A stretch of 64,000 nucleotides of DNA, taken from assembly GCF_016755875.1 (NCBI RefSeq), contig NZ_BNED01000005.1, positions 1,426,001 through 1,490,000 of the forward strand, given 5' to 3'. The position numbers were made by a program, and so were the translations under genes. Positions 43,655 through 51,726 of the stretch are shown in pieces. The stretch's first letter is position 1. The number at the start of each line of letters is the position of its first letter. The DNA is from Streptomyces spororaveus (GTDB lineage: Bacteria > Actinomycetota > Actinomycetes > Streptomycetales > Streptomycetaceae). The notes under the pieces are model-generated. The model worked only from the letters and a program-made list of their open reading frames with translations, made no database searches and was not told where the DNA came from.

Positions 43655-44332
43655 GTGCCGTCATTGCGGCGGAGATCCATCAGCAGTTTGTCGGTGGCCA
43701 CGCGATACACGATCGGAAGCGGCCTGGTCATCACCGCCCTTGCCCTCACCCTGATCGCGCTGCTGATACCCGTGAACAGTTTCGGCAGCCGGCCCACGGC
43801 CGCCGTGGCCGGCCCGGCGGGCGACGACGACGGCGGCGGAACGTTGAGCACCGCCTACGGACCGCTGACCGCCGCGGACCGGGACTTCATCCGCAAGGTC
43901 CGGCTCGCCGGGCTCTGGGAGCTGCCCGCGGGCCGCCAGGCCCAGCAGCGCGGGTCCCGTCCTGCGATCAAGACGGCCGGGCAGCACCTCATCGACGGTC
44001 ACACCGAGCTGGACCGACAGGTCATCCAGGTCGGCCAGGCCCTCGGTGTCGACCTGCCCAACCAGCCCTCCGCACAGCAGCAGGACTGGCTGGGCCAGAT
44101 GAACCGGGCACGCGGCGAGGAGTACGAACGACTGTTCGCTCAACTGCTGCGCGCAGCCCACGGAAAGGTGTTCGCCCTGGTGGCCCAGATCCGGGGACAG
44201 ACCAAGAACTCCATGGTCCGGGCCCTCGCCACGTCCGCCAACAACACGGTTCTGGACCACATCACGGTCCTCGAAGACACCGGACTCGTCGACTTCGACG
44301 CGCTTTCCAACAATGTCCAACCGACGAAGTGA
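43655..44332 (+). CDS. DUF4142 domain exported/membrane-anchored protein
   Basis: A 225-residue protein: one N-terminal transmembrane or signal-anchor segment (SGLVITALALTLIALLIPVN) followed by a helical DUF4142 domain (LTAADRDFIRKVRLAGLWEL, HLIDGHTELDRQV). The family is ferritin-like in shape and extracytoplasmic, of unknown role. Start is GTG with GAGGAGG upstream. It is nine bases from the DUF1996 gene, so probably co-transcribed. Confidence 0.82.
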   Translation: MPSLRRRSISSLSVATRYTIGSGLVITALALTLIALLIPVNSFGSRPTAAVAGPAGDDDGGGTLSTAYGPLTAADRDFIRKVRLAGLWELPAGRQAQQRGSRPAIKTAGQHLIDGHTELDRQVIQVGQALGVDLPNQPSAQQQDWLGQMNRARGEEYERLFAQLLRAAHGKVFALVAQIRGQTKNSMVRALATSANNTVLDHITVLEDTGLVDFDALSNNVQPTK

Positions 44333-44341
44333 AGTGATCGC

Positions 44342-45718
44342 ATGAGTAAAAAGGGCCACAAACGCTCACGCTTGTCGAACAAGGTCCTTGGCGTGATATC
44401 CGCGCTCGTACTCGGCGGTGGCGGCGTCGCCGTCGTCGCCGGGAACGCGTCCGCTGGCCAGGACAAGGCGGGGGGCATGACGTCCACCATCGACTGCCCC
44501 GACGTGGGAGAGAAGCTCACCGCGGTCCCCGAACAGGCCAAGCCCGAGGTCGACGCGAACCTCGCCAAGCTGGACGACCAGGTCGCCGACGCCTACAAGC
44601 AGCTCGCCGCCGGGAAGGCGAAGGGCGACGCCGCCCTGCTCGGTGACCTGAAGCAGAAGCGGGACAAGACCATTGCGGGCGTGGCCGACGCGATCGGCCG
44701 CGCCGGCCAACGCCCCAACGAGATCCAGGGCTTGGCCGCGTGCACGATGAAGCAGACGGCTGCCGCGGACGACGGCGCGGCAGCGGCCGCGAGCAAGGGC
44801 GAGCAGGGCGCGGCCGCCCAGGCAGCCGCGCAGAAGGGTGGTCCGGCGAAGAACGACTTCGTCAACATCACCAAGATCAAGCCGAACGTGAAGAACCCCG
44901 CGCAGGCCGGAAACGCTTCGAGGGGTTCCTTCACCTCGCAGTGCGGCCGCAACGAGGAGAAGCACTTCAACCCCGACAACGTCATCGTCGCCCCCGGTGT
45001 CTCCAACGGCGCCCACCACATGCACGACTACGTGGGCAACAAGACCACCGACGCCTTCTCCTCGAACAACAGCCTCGCCGCGTCCGGCACCACCTGCAGC
45101 AACGGGGACCAGTCCACTTACTACTGGCCCGTGCTGCGGTTGCGCGACGGCAGGGTGGAGAAGGACGCCAAGGCGCCCGGCGGCGGCCAGGACGGCAACG
45201 TCGGCACCATCCTCCAGCCGAAGCAGGTGTCGATCACCTTCAAGGGCAGCCCGGTCGGCAAGGTCACGGCGATGCCCCGCTTCATGCGCGTCATCACCGG
45301 TGACGCCAAGGCCTTCACCAACGGCAACGGCAACGCCAACGCCTCCTGGAGCTGCACGGGATTCGAGAACCGTCAGCTGAAGGACAAGTACCCGGTCTGC
45401 CCGAAGGGCAGTGACGTGGTGCGCACCTTCAATTTCCAGAGCTGCTTCGACGGCAAGAACGTCGACAGCGCCAACCACCGCACGCACGTGGCCTTCGCGG
45501 ACAAGAACGGCCGCTGCCCGAACGGCTTCAAGGCCATGCCGCAGCTGGTGTTGCGCCTCACCTACGGGGTGGCCCCGGGTGCCCGGTTCGCCGTGGACAG
45601 CTTCCCCGAGCAGCTCCACAAGCCGGCGACCGACCACGGCGACTTCATCAACGTGATGTCGAACGGCCTGATGAACAAGGCCGTGAACTGCATCAACAAC
45701 GGGCAGAACTGCCGCTGA
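44342..45718 (+). CDS. Secreted DUF1996 protein
   Basis: A 458-residue exported protein. Signal peptide MSKKGHKRSRLSNKVLGVIS to ASA-GQD; a Lys/Ala-rich helical stretch at 60-165; then the DUF1996 domain (FTSQCGRNEEKHFNPDNVIV, GAHHMHDYVGN, CFDGKNVDSANHRTH). Conserved His and Cys in the last 250 residues are typical. Function is unknown; related domains occur in fungal secreted proteins. The coupling to DUF4142 and the nearby ECF sigma and Met-rich protein suggests an envelope or copper stress context, an inference. Confidence 0.85.
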   Translation: MSKKGHKRSRLSNKVLGVISALVLGGGGVAVVAGNASAGQDKAGGMTSTIDCPDVGEKLTAVPEQAKPEVDANLAKLDDQVADAYKQLAAGKAKGDAALLGDLKQKRDKTIAGVADAIGRAGQRPNEIQGLAACTMKQTAAADDGAAAAASKGEQGAAAQAAAQKGGPAKNDFVNITKIKPNVKNPAQAGNASRGSFTSQCGRNEEKHFNPDNVIVAPGVSNGAHHMHDYVGNKTTDAFSSNNSLAASGTTCSNGDQSTYYWPVLRLRDGRVEKDAKAPGGGQDGNVGTILQPKQVSITFKGSPVGKVTAMPRFMRVITGDAKAFTNGNGNANASWSCTGFENRQLKDKYPVCPKGSDVVRTFNFQSCFDGKNVDSANHRTHVAFADKNGRCPNGFKAMPQLVLRLTYGVAPGARFAVDSFPEQLHKPATDHGDFINVMSNGLMNKAVNCINNGQNCR

Positions 45719-45793
45719 CCCCCGCAGCGGGAGCTCCCCCTCCGCTCCCGGGCCGGACTCGCCTCTCCCCCATCCCGGCGTCCGGCCCGGGAA

Positions 45794-45827
45794 GGTGTTG
45801 GCCCGAAGCCGACTTCGGGCCAACACC
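45794..45827 (+). terminator. Terminator after DUF1996 gene
   Basis: Perfect 15-bp stem GGTGTTGGCCCGAAG/CTTCGGGCCAACACC with loop CCGA. Confidence 0.8.
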
Positions 45828-45862
45828 GCACGTATATGTACGCCGCCGCCGAGTCCCGGCGG

Positions 45863-45935
45863 CGTACGCATGTGACGAGCCCGGCCCACGGAGTACCACA
45901 CGGTACGCGTGGGCCGGGCTCGTCACATGCGTACG
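45863..45935. repeat. 28-bp perfect inverted repeat with nested hairpin
   Basis: Left arm 45863-45890 and right arm 45908-45935 are exact reverse complements over 28 bases. Inside the 17-base gap GTACC pairs with GGTAC. Arms are far longer than a terminator needs; may be a miniature element or a dimer-protein site. Confidence 0.85.
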
Positions 45936-46121
45936 GTACGAGGGACCTGCCCGCCCGGCCCGGCCGGCGGCTCACCGAACGGCACGGCACGGGGCCGGTC
46001 CGGAACCGGTCCGGGCCCCGCGGCCGGCGAACGGCACGACCCGGCGCGACCTCGTACGCACGACACACGGTCCGGTTCGTCGGGCCGGGGCCCGGCCAGG
46101 CCCGGCCCCCGGCTCCCCAGT

Positions 46122-46168
46122 CCGCAGCCCGCAGCCCGCAGCCCGCAGCCCGCAGCCCGCAGCCCGCG
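46122..46168. repeat. CCGCAGC tandem repeat
   Basis: Six perfect copies of the 7-base unit CCGCAGC plus a partial seventh, likely prone to length change by replication slippage. Confidence 0.9.
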
Positions 46169-46183
46169 GTACATGGACACAAA

Positions 46184-46227
46184 ACAGCCCGGCCCGGTCC
46201 CGTGTACACGGGACCGGGCCGGGCTGT
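46184..46227 (-). terminator. 44-base perfect palindrome terminator
   Basis: Perfect 22-bp palindrome without loop (21 bp plus a terminal A-T). On the minus strand it lies eight bases past the regulator stop and is followed by TTTTGT, giving a canonical intrinsic terminator with a U-tract. Confidence 0.85.
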
Positions 46228-46234
46228 CGGCGGT

Positions 46235-47590
46235 TCAGAGGCCGTTGACGCGTGCCATCCGTCCGACGACCAAGGGGGTGAAGTCGGCCTGGATCACGCG
46301 GGCGGCCCTGCGGCCCACCCGGGAGTGCTGGCGGCGGACCTGGGCCATCAGCCGGCGGCTGCGCAGGGCCATCTCCAGCTCGAACCGGGTACGGGGGTCC
46401 CTCAGTCCGGTGCCGAAGAGCTTCTCCAGCTGACGCATGCGGTACCGCACGGTCTGCGGGTGCACACTCAGGGCCTTGGCGGCCTCGGGGGCTCCGCCGC
46501 CCTCCAGCCAGGCGAGCAGCGTCACCTCCAGCCGCTCGCTCTGGCGGGGGGTCAGGTCGGCCAGCGGCCGCAGCCACCGGGCGGCCAGCGCGTGGGCCAG
46601 GGGCTCGTCCTGAAGGAGCAACAAGGTCGAGAGGTGGTCGTCCACGAAGACGGGCCTGGTCTCCAGGCCGGGTCGGGCCGGTGTCAGCGCGGCCAGGCGG
46701 AGCGCCCAGCGCAGCGAGGAGGCAGTGTCGCGGAGCGGAACGGCGTGGCCCACCGCCGCGAACCGGCCGCGCAGCAGGTGTTCCAGCGGGGCGCGGTTGT
46801 CCGGGTCGGGGCTGGGGACGAGCAGGCACGGACGGCCCGCGAACACGCCGACGAGGCAGTGGTCCAGTACGGCGGCGAGTTGCTGGGTCTCGCCGGGCGT
46901 GGCGGGCACGATGGCCCGTACGGCGAGCGGAAGGGGCCATCCGGCCGCCTCCGCGAGCTCACTGAGGGACATCTCTGACGCGTCCCTGTCATCCGTGAGC
47001 GTTTTGAAGAGGTCGTGCCGCGCCCGGTCGCTCTCGCGGACGCCTTCGTGCCGGGCGTCGTGCCGGCTTTCCTGTCGGGCTTCACGCAGACCCGCGCGCC
47101 GGGCCTCTCGCAGACCGTCGTCGCGGACCTCGCGAATGCCTTCGTCGCGGACCTCGCGGAGACCTCGGTGACGGACCTCGTGACGCGCCTCGCGGAGGCC
47201 TTCGTGCCGGCCTTCGTGGGTGACGTCGCATTCGCCCCTGGCCGCGAGCCCGACCTCGATCCCTTGCTCGACCTTGCTGTCGAACTGGCCCTCGGTCTTG
47301 ACCTGGTTCTCGATCTTGTCCTCGCTCTCGGCCTGTTCATCGTGCTCGTCCGGTGCTTGTTCCCGGGGCTGTTCCTGGTAGCCGAGGACGGTGAGGAGAG
47401 CCTCTTCCACCCGCTGCCGGAACAACTCGTCATCAATGGCATCGTTGTCATCGATAAGTGCGGAAAATTCCGGAATTCCATGCAGAAGCTCCTCCACTAT
47501 CTCGCCGGCCAGCGCAGGCAGTTCCCTGCGCAGGACGCGCGTCCACTCGCCACGCGGGCGGGACCAGATGCGGTTCAGAAGTTCACACAT
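46235..47590 (-). CDS. PucR-type HTH regulator with charged repeat insert
   Basis: A 451-residue protein. N-terminal 95 residues (MCELLNRIWSRPRGEWTRVL ... VEEALLTVLGYQ) form a helical domain. Residues about 100-195 are highly charged and repetitive, with recurring xGLREARx/HEVRxR units (for example GLREVRDEGIREVRDDGLRE), predicted helical or coiled-coil. The rest is a PucR C-terminal regulator with HTH APEAAKALSVHPQTVRYRMR then QLEKLFGTGLRDPRTRFELE. GAGGA precedes the ATG. It faces away from the cytochrome/NuoF-like operon across 454 bases and is its likely regulator. Confidence 0.78.
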   Translation of the reverse strand: MCELLNRIWSRPRGEWTRVLRRELPALAGEIVEELLHGIPEFSALIDDNDAIDDELFRQRVEEALLTVLGYQEQPREQAPDEHDEQAESEDKIENQVKTEGQFDSKVEQGIEVGLAARGECDVTHEGRHEGLREARHEVRHRGLREVRDEGIREVRDDGLREARRAGLREARQESRHDARHEGVRESDRARHDLFKTLTDDRDASEMSLSELAEAAGWPLPLAVRAIVPATPGETQQLAAVLDHCLVGVFAGRPCLLVPSPDPDNRAPLEHLLRGRFAAVGHAVPLRDTASSLRWALRLAALTPARPGLETRPVFVDDHLSTLLLLQDEPLAHALAARWLRPLADLTPRQSERLEVTLLAWLEGGGAPEAAKALSVHPQTVRYRMRQLEKLFGTGLRDPRTRFELEMALRSRRLMAQVRRQHSRVGRRAARVIQADFTPLVVGRMARVNGL

Positions 47591-47863
47591 CGTTTTCCTC
47601 GTTCGTGCCGGGGTGAGGCTTGTCAGGGGAAGAGCGGCAAGCCCGCCGAGGTTGCCTCCAACGCCAACATGCGCGTCTGACGCATGAGTTGCGGCCCTCG
47701 TACTCCCTCCTGGAGAGGTCCGAACACTTACCGTCCCGCCCCTTTGCCGATTCTTTGCCGTTGGGGACGCGTAGATGACGGGCGGCGCGGTGGCCTGTCG
47801 CAACCTCCGCTGGAGGGGAATCTTCCGGTGTTGTTCGGAGCACCGGAGACGCGGTGCGAGAAA

Positions 47864-47880
47864 TTATCACGTTTCGATAA
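47864..47880. promoter_or_regulatory. TTATC-N7-GATAA inverted repeat
   Basis: A/T-rich inverted repeat in otherwise GC-rich DNA, about 165 bases before the cytochrome-like gene. Candidate regulator site. Confidence 0.4.
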
Positions 47881-47885
47881 ATCCT

Positions 47886-47908
47886 GTGGAGCTGCTGTGC
47901 AGCTCCAC
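47886..47908. promoter_or_regulatory. GTGGAGCTGC hairpin in the operon leader region
   Basis: Perfect 10-bp stem GTGGAGCTGC/GCAGCTCCAC with a three-base loop, starting five bases after the A/T-rich repeat. It could be a protein site or a leader hairpin of the operon starting at 48045. Confidence 0.45.
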
Positions 47909-48044
47909 GATGCTGCTGCACTCCGGCCCCAAGTTCCCTCGGCCGGCGCGGAGTTTCACAGCGCTGCCGGGTACGACGACAACGACCCCCGGGTACCGAG
48001 CGCCAGGTGGAGTGCTCGGATGCCTAGGCGCACAGGAGACCTGG

Positions 48045-49040
48045 ATGCCCCTGCCCCAGCCTCGAATGCCCAGCTCACACAGGGCACGCCGCAAGAACCG
48101 CCATGCCTCGGCTGCGGCTGCGGTTGCCGGAAGGAGGGCCCTCCGGCGGCCCTCCCTCCTTCCCAAGGAAGGCAGGCTGAGCCCCGGCGTGCTCTGCGCC
48201 GTCGGCGCGGCCATCGTGCTTCTCACCGTGGCTGCCCGCGCGGGCGCCTTCACCCAACTATGGGCCTTCCTCGATTTCGGAGCGGGCGTGCTCTCGCTCG
48301 TCTCGCTCACCGCCACCGTCCTTTGGGGACTGGCCGCGACCGACCGGGTCGTCCTCGGTTCGGGGCACCGGCTGCTCGCCCAGGGCGCGCACCGCGGCCT
48401 GGCCGTGTCAGGGCTCCTTTTCCTCGCCCTGCACATCTGGATCAAGGTCGCGGGACAGCGGACGACCGCGGCGTCCGCGGCCGTGCCGTTCACGGACGCC
48501 ACCCGGCCCGTCCTGGTCGGGCTCGGCAGTCTGGCCGGATACCTCTTCATTGCGGTGGCCATCTCCGGCGCGGTGCGCAGCGTGTTCAACACCAGGAGCG
48601 GCTCGGCGTGGTGGCGGGTCCTGCACTTCGGCGCCTATCCGGCCTGGGGCGCCTCACTGGTGCACGGCCTGAAGTCGGGCCGCGCGGCCGCCCCCTGGGT
48701 CACCTCCGCGTACGCGCTGGCCCTGCTCGGCATCGTGGGTGTGCTCGTGTTCCGGGTCAGGAGCCGGATGCGCGAAGCGGCCGTCTTCGTGCCGCCCGTC
48801 CCCCAGCCCGTGGCGCCGGAGCCCGTCAAGGGCGGCGTGCCCCGACAGAGGCGCGGCTCACGTCCCGCGGCGGCCGCCGTGACCGCGAACCAGGCCCAGC
48901 CGCCCCGGCCCGAGCGACCGGCCCTCAATAACCGACCGCCCCTGAGCAACGAACCTCCGCGCACCGCCGTCTACGCGCCGAGCCGCGCCCGCGCAACAGC
49001 TGACGCCGAGACGCTCATCAGCCGGGATCAGTGGCTGTGA
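48045..49040 (+). CDS. b-type-cytochrome-like membrane protein
   Basis: A 331-residue protein with five or six hydrophobic helices between residues 55 and 235. Helix-located His residues fit heme coordination in a ferric-reductase or cytochrome-b561-like bundle: GAHRGLAVSGLLFLALHIWI and VLHFGAYPAWGASLVHGL. N-terminal 50 residues are Arg-rich; the C-terminal 95 are a Pro-rich cytoplasmic tail. GGAG precedes the ATG at 48045. It overlaps the NuoF-like gene by GTGA. Proposed role: membrane electron conduit for that flavoprotein. Heme binding is inferred from His placement. Confidence 0.68.
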   Translation: MPLPQPRMPSSHRARRKNRHASAAAAVAGRRALRRPSLLPKEGRLSPGVLCAVGAAIVLLTVAARAGAFTQLWAFLDFGAGVLSLVSLTATVLWGLAATDRVVLGSGHRLLAQGAHRGLAVSGLLFLALHIWIKVAGQRTTAASAAVPFTDATRPVLVGLGSLAGYLFIAVAISGAVRSVFNTRSGSAWWRVLHFGAYPAWGASLVHGLKSGRAAAPWVTSAYALALLGIVGVLVFRVRSRMREAAVFVPPVPQPVAPEPVKGGVPRQRRGSRPAAAAVTANQAQPPRPERPALNNRPPLSNEPPRTAVYAPSRARATADAETLISRDQWL

Positions 49041-50488
49041 GCGGTGAGCCGCGCCCCAGCCTCGGCTGCGTGGGCGCTCCCCGGCTGCTGGCCGGGCTCG
49101 ACCAGGCCGCGCGGCTCGACCGCGTGGCCCATCTGACGACACACGGCCAGATGCCCCGCTACCGACCGGAGGAGCTCGTCGACCTCGCCGAGAACATCGA
49201 CCTCCGCGGTCGCGGCGGCGCGGGCTTCCCGTTCGCCAAGAAACTGCGCTCCGTGATGCGGTCGGCCCGCGCCGGGGACGGACAGACCGCCGTCGTCGTC
49301 AACGGCAGTGAGGGCGAGCCGAGTTGCCTCAAGGACACCGCGCTGCTGCTGCACACCCCCCATCTGGTGCTCGACGGGGCCCTGCTGGCCGCCGCCGCGC
49401 TGAACTCCGAGGACGTCGTGGTGGGCGTCACCCGGAGGGACGTGGAGCAGTCCCTGCGTCAGGCCGTCGCCGAGCGCGGCCCGGCAGGACGCCGGGTGCA
49501 GGTCACGCTGCTCCCCGAGCGCTTCGTGACCGGCGAGAGCACGGCGCACGTGAACGGCCTCAACGGCGGGCCGACGCTGCCGTCCGGCCAGAAGGTGCGC
49601 ACCAGCGACCGGGGCCTGAACGGCGTGCCCACCCTGTTCTCCAACACCGAGACCTTCGCCCAGCTGGCCGTCGCCGCCCGGCTCGGCGCGCTGGACTTCC
49701 GTGCGACCGGCCTGCCCAGCGAGCCGGGCACCATCATGCTGACGGTCGCGGGCAACACGGTCGTCGAGACGCCGAGCGGAGCCGCGCTCTCCTACATCCT
49801 GGAACTGTGCGGCACCGATCCGGGCCAGGGCGTCCTGGTCGGCGGGTTTCACGGCAAATGGCTCACTCCGGCAAACGCACGTGCGGCCGAGATATCGCGC
49901 GAGTCCCTCGACCGGCTCGGCGCACGGCTGGGGGCGGGGGCGGTGATGCCGCTGCCCATGGACACCTGCCCGGCCGGCGAAGTGGCACGCGTGACCCGTT
50001 GGCTGGCCAAGGAGTCGGCCGGCCAGTGCGGCCCGTGCGTACGCGGGCTGCCCGCCATCGCCGACGTACTGGACGAGGCCATCCGGGGCGGGGGCAAACC
50101 CGCCCTGGAGATGCTGGAGCTCCGGATGAAGGCGGTGCTCAAACGCGGCGCGTGCAGCCATCCGGACGGCACCTCGAACTTCGTCGCCTCGGCGCTCAGG
50201 ACCTTCCCGGACGAGTTCCGCGACCACGCGCTCGGCAGCGGCTGCGGCAGACGGGTGCTGGGCGCCCTTCCGCTGTACGAGGACGACGAGAGCCCGGAGC
50301 GGCTCCTGGTCGACTGGACCCTCTGCAGGGGCCACGGGCTGTGCGTGGACGTCCTGCCCGATGTGGTCCGCCTGGACCTGGACGGCTTCCCCGCGGAGGC
50401 GTCCATGGTCGTACCCCGCGCGCAGCGGCAGAAGGCGCTACGCGCGGTACGGCGCTGCCCGGCCCTCGCGCTGCGCATCCAGGACTGA
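49037..50488 (+). CDS. NuoF-like FMN/Fe-S oxidoreductase fused to a ferredoxin domain
   Basis: A 483-residue fusion. The FMN/NADH-binding part has LRGRGGAGFPFAKKL and VVNGSEGEPSCLKD. An SLBB domain follows (PSGAALSYILELCG), then the NuoF Fe-S domain, where the usual SCGKCxPC is ESAGQCGPC, so the first Cys is Ala. The last 65 residues form a ferredoxin domain (CRGHGLCVDVLPD and RCPALALR, three Cys, [3Fe-4S]-like). It would oxidise NAD(P)H and feed electrons to the membrane protein upstream, or run in reverse. The GTG at 49037 overlaps the upstream stop. Confidence 0.85.
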   Translation: MSGEPRPSLGCVGAPRLLAGLDQAARLDRVAHLTTHGQMPRYRPEELVDLAENIDLRGRGGAGFPFAKKLRSVMRSARAGDGQTAVVVNGSEGEPSCLKDTALLLHTPHLVLDGALLAAAALNSEDVVVGVTRRDVEQSLRQAVAERGPAGRRVQVTLLPERFVTGESTAHVNGLNGGPTLPSGQKVRTSDRGLNGVPTLFSNTETFAQLAVAARLGALDFRATGLPSEPGTIMLTVAGNTVVETPSGAALSYILELCGTDPGQGVLVGGFHGKWLTPANARAAEISRESLDRLGARLGAGAVMPLPMDTCPAGEVARVTRWLAKESAGQCGPCVRGLPAIADVLDEAIRGGGKPALEMLELRMKAVLKRGACSHPDGTSNFVASALRTFPDEFRDHALGSGCGRRVLGALPLYEDDESPERLLVDWTLCRGHGLCVDVLPDVVRLDLDGFPAEASMVVPRAQRQKALRAVRRCPALALRIQD

Positions 50489-50615
50489 ACCAATACCCCG
50501 GGTTCAATGTTGGCGCGATCTGACAAATTCCCGGGGATATCCGCTTCCAACCCTCCCGGCCCCGTATCAATTACCGGGGGCAAGGAAACGCGGAACCGAA
50601 CCTGAAGGAGAGATC

Positions 50616-51623
50616 GTGAAGATTACGCGTCGTGAGATATTCGCCGGGTCGGCGGTCGCTGTACTGATGATGACAACAGCCGCATGCGGAAGCTCCGACA
50701 ATTACGGGGGAAAGGCGCCTGCAGTACAGCCGGTGGGCGACAGCAAACAGGTCGGATCCGGATACGGAGACCCCTACGGAAGCGGCGCCGGAAGCGGCTC
50801 GGGAGCCGTCCCGGCGGGCGGGGCCGACAAGAGCGGGCCGGCCGGACAGCTGAAGGTGAGCGAGATCCAGGGCCTGGGATCCGGGGTCACCGACAGCGAG
50901 GGCATGACGCTCTACCGGTTCGACAAGGACACGCCGAAGCCCCCCAAGTCCAACTGTGAGGGAGACTGCGCCGGGGTCTGGCCCGCGGTGGCCGCGAACG
51001 ACGCCTCCGTCAGCGCGGGCATCGACGCCGCACTCCTCGGCTCCGTCGAACGATCCGACGGAACCAAGCAGCTCACGCTCGCCGGATGGCCCGTGTACCG
51101 CTACGCCAAGGACGCCAAGGCGGGCGACGCGCTCGGCGAGGGAGTCGGCGGCACCTGGCACGTACTGGGCCCGGGCGGGAAGCCGGCCAAGGCGGGCAAG
51201 GGCACCGAAGGCGGAGCGCAGAAGGAGGAGAAGGCCGATAAGTCGGACGCGGCGGCGAAGGGCGGCGAACTCACCGCCGTACAGAACCCCGAACTCGGAA
51301 CCCTCGTCGAGGACGCGGAGGGCAAGACGCTCTACCGCTTCGACAAGGACAGCGCCTGGCCGATGAAGATCGGCTGCGTGGACGCCTGCACGGACACCTG
51401 GAAGCCCGCCAAGCCCGTCGACAAGGACAAGGTAAACGGAATCGCCCCCGAATTGATTGGGAAGGTGAAGCGGCCCGACGGAACCGAGCAATTGACGATC
51501 GACTGCTGGCCGGTCTACTCCTTTACCGGAGACAAGGAGCCGGGAGACACCACCGGGCACAACAACAAGGGCCTCTGGTTCGCCATCACCGACAAGGGAA
51601 AGAAGGCGAAGGTCGTCGGCTAG
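50616..51623 (+). CDS. Lipoprotein with two Yx(F/W/Y)xxD repeat domains
   Basis: A 335-residue lipoprotein: signal peptide and lipobox TTAAC-G near residue 24. A Gly-Ser linker precedes two copies of the COG4315-type repeat, each with TLYRFDKD followed by a Cys pair (CEGDCAGVWP; CVDACTDTWKP) and a W-P-V-Y segment. Such secreted repeats are often co-encoded with redox membrane proteins, but no biochemical role is established that I know of. GTG start with GAAGGAGAG. It follows the NuoF-like gene by 127 bases and ends at a strong terminator. Confidence 0.83.
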   Translation: MKITRREIFAGSAVAVLMMTTAACGSSDNYGGKAPAVQPVGDSKQVGSGYGDPYGSGAGSGSGAVPAGGADKSGPAGQLKVSEIQGLGSGVTDSEGMTLYRFDKDTPKPPKSNCEGDCAGVWPAVAANDASVSAGIDAALLGSVERSDGTKQLTLAGWPVYRYAKDAKAGDALGEGVGGTWHVLGPGGKPAKAGKGTEGGAQKEEKADKSDAAAKGGELTAVQNPELGTLVEDAEGKTLYRFDKDSAWPMKIGCVDACTDTWKPAKPVDKDKVNGIAPELIGKVKRPDGTEQLTIDCWPVYSFTGDKEPGDTTGHNNKGLWFAITDKGKKAKVVG

Positions 51624-51660
51624 GGGCCTGCCCCCGTCCCGCCGCTCCGCCCCCGAATCG

Positions 51661-51696
51661 CGTGGTGCCCGGGTACCTCCCCACCCGGGCACCACG
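51661..51696 (+). terminator. Terminator after the repeat lipoprotein gene
   Basis: Perfect 14-bp stem CGTGGTGCCCGGGT/ACCCGGGCACCACG with an eight-base loop. Confidence 0.8.
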
Positions 51697-51726
51697 AACC
51701 CTCCCCGATCAGCCTGAGAGGTCGCC

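Larger units (their letters stand above)
45719..46234. other. Palindrome-rich convergent intergenic region
   Basis: 516 bases between convergent genes, with no plausible gene. Holds, in order, a terminator, a CGCCGCCG hairpin (45841-45864), a 28-bp inverted repeat, several GGCC-rich palindromes (for example about 46013-46021), a 7-base tandem repeat and a 44-base palindromic terminator. Confidence 0.7.
47591..48044. other. Divergent regulatory region of the electron-transfer operon
   Basis: 454 bases between the PucR-type regulator and the cytochrome-like gene. Holds a TTATC-N7-GATAA inverted repeat and a 10-bp hairpin (listed separately) and a GCACCG/CGGTGC stem (47840-47857). Frames upstream of 48045 encode no recognisable protein. 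Confidence 0.55.

Noticed and set aside
46122..46168. Short regular repeats as a possible CRISPR array
   Set aside because: Unit is 7 bases with no spacers; it is a simple tandem repeat.
47015..47680. Plus-strand open frame of 221 codons opposite the PucR-type regulator
   Set aside because: It owes its openness to the repetitive antisense codons of the charged insert; no similarity and no binding site.
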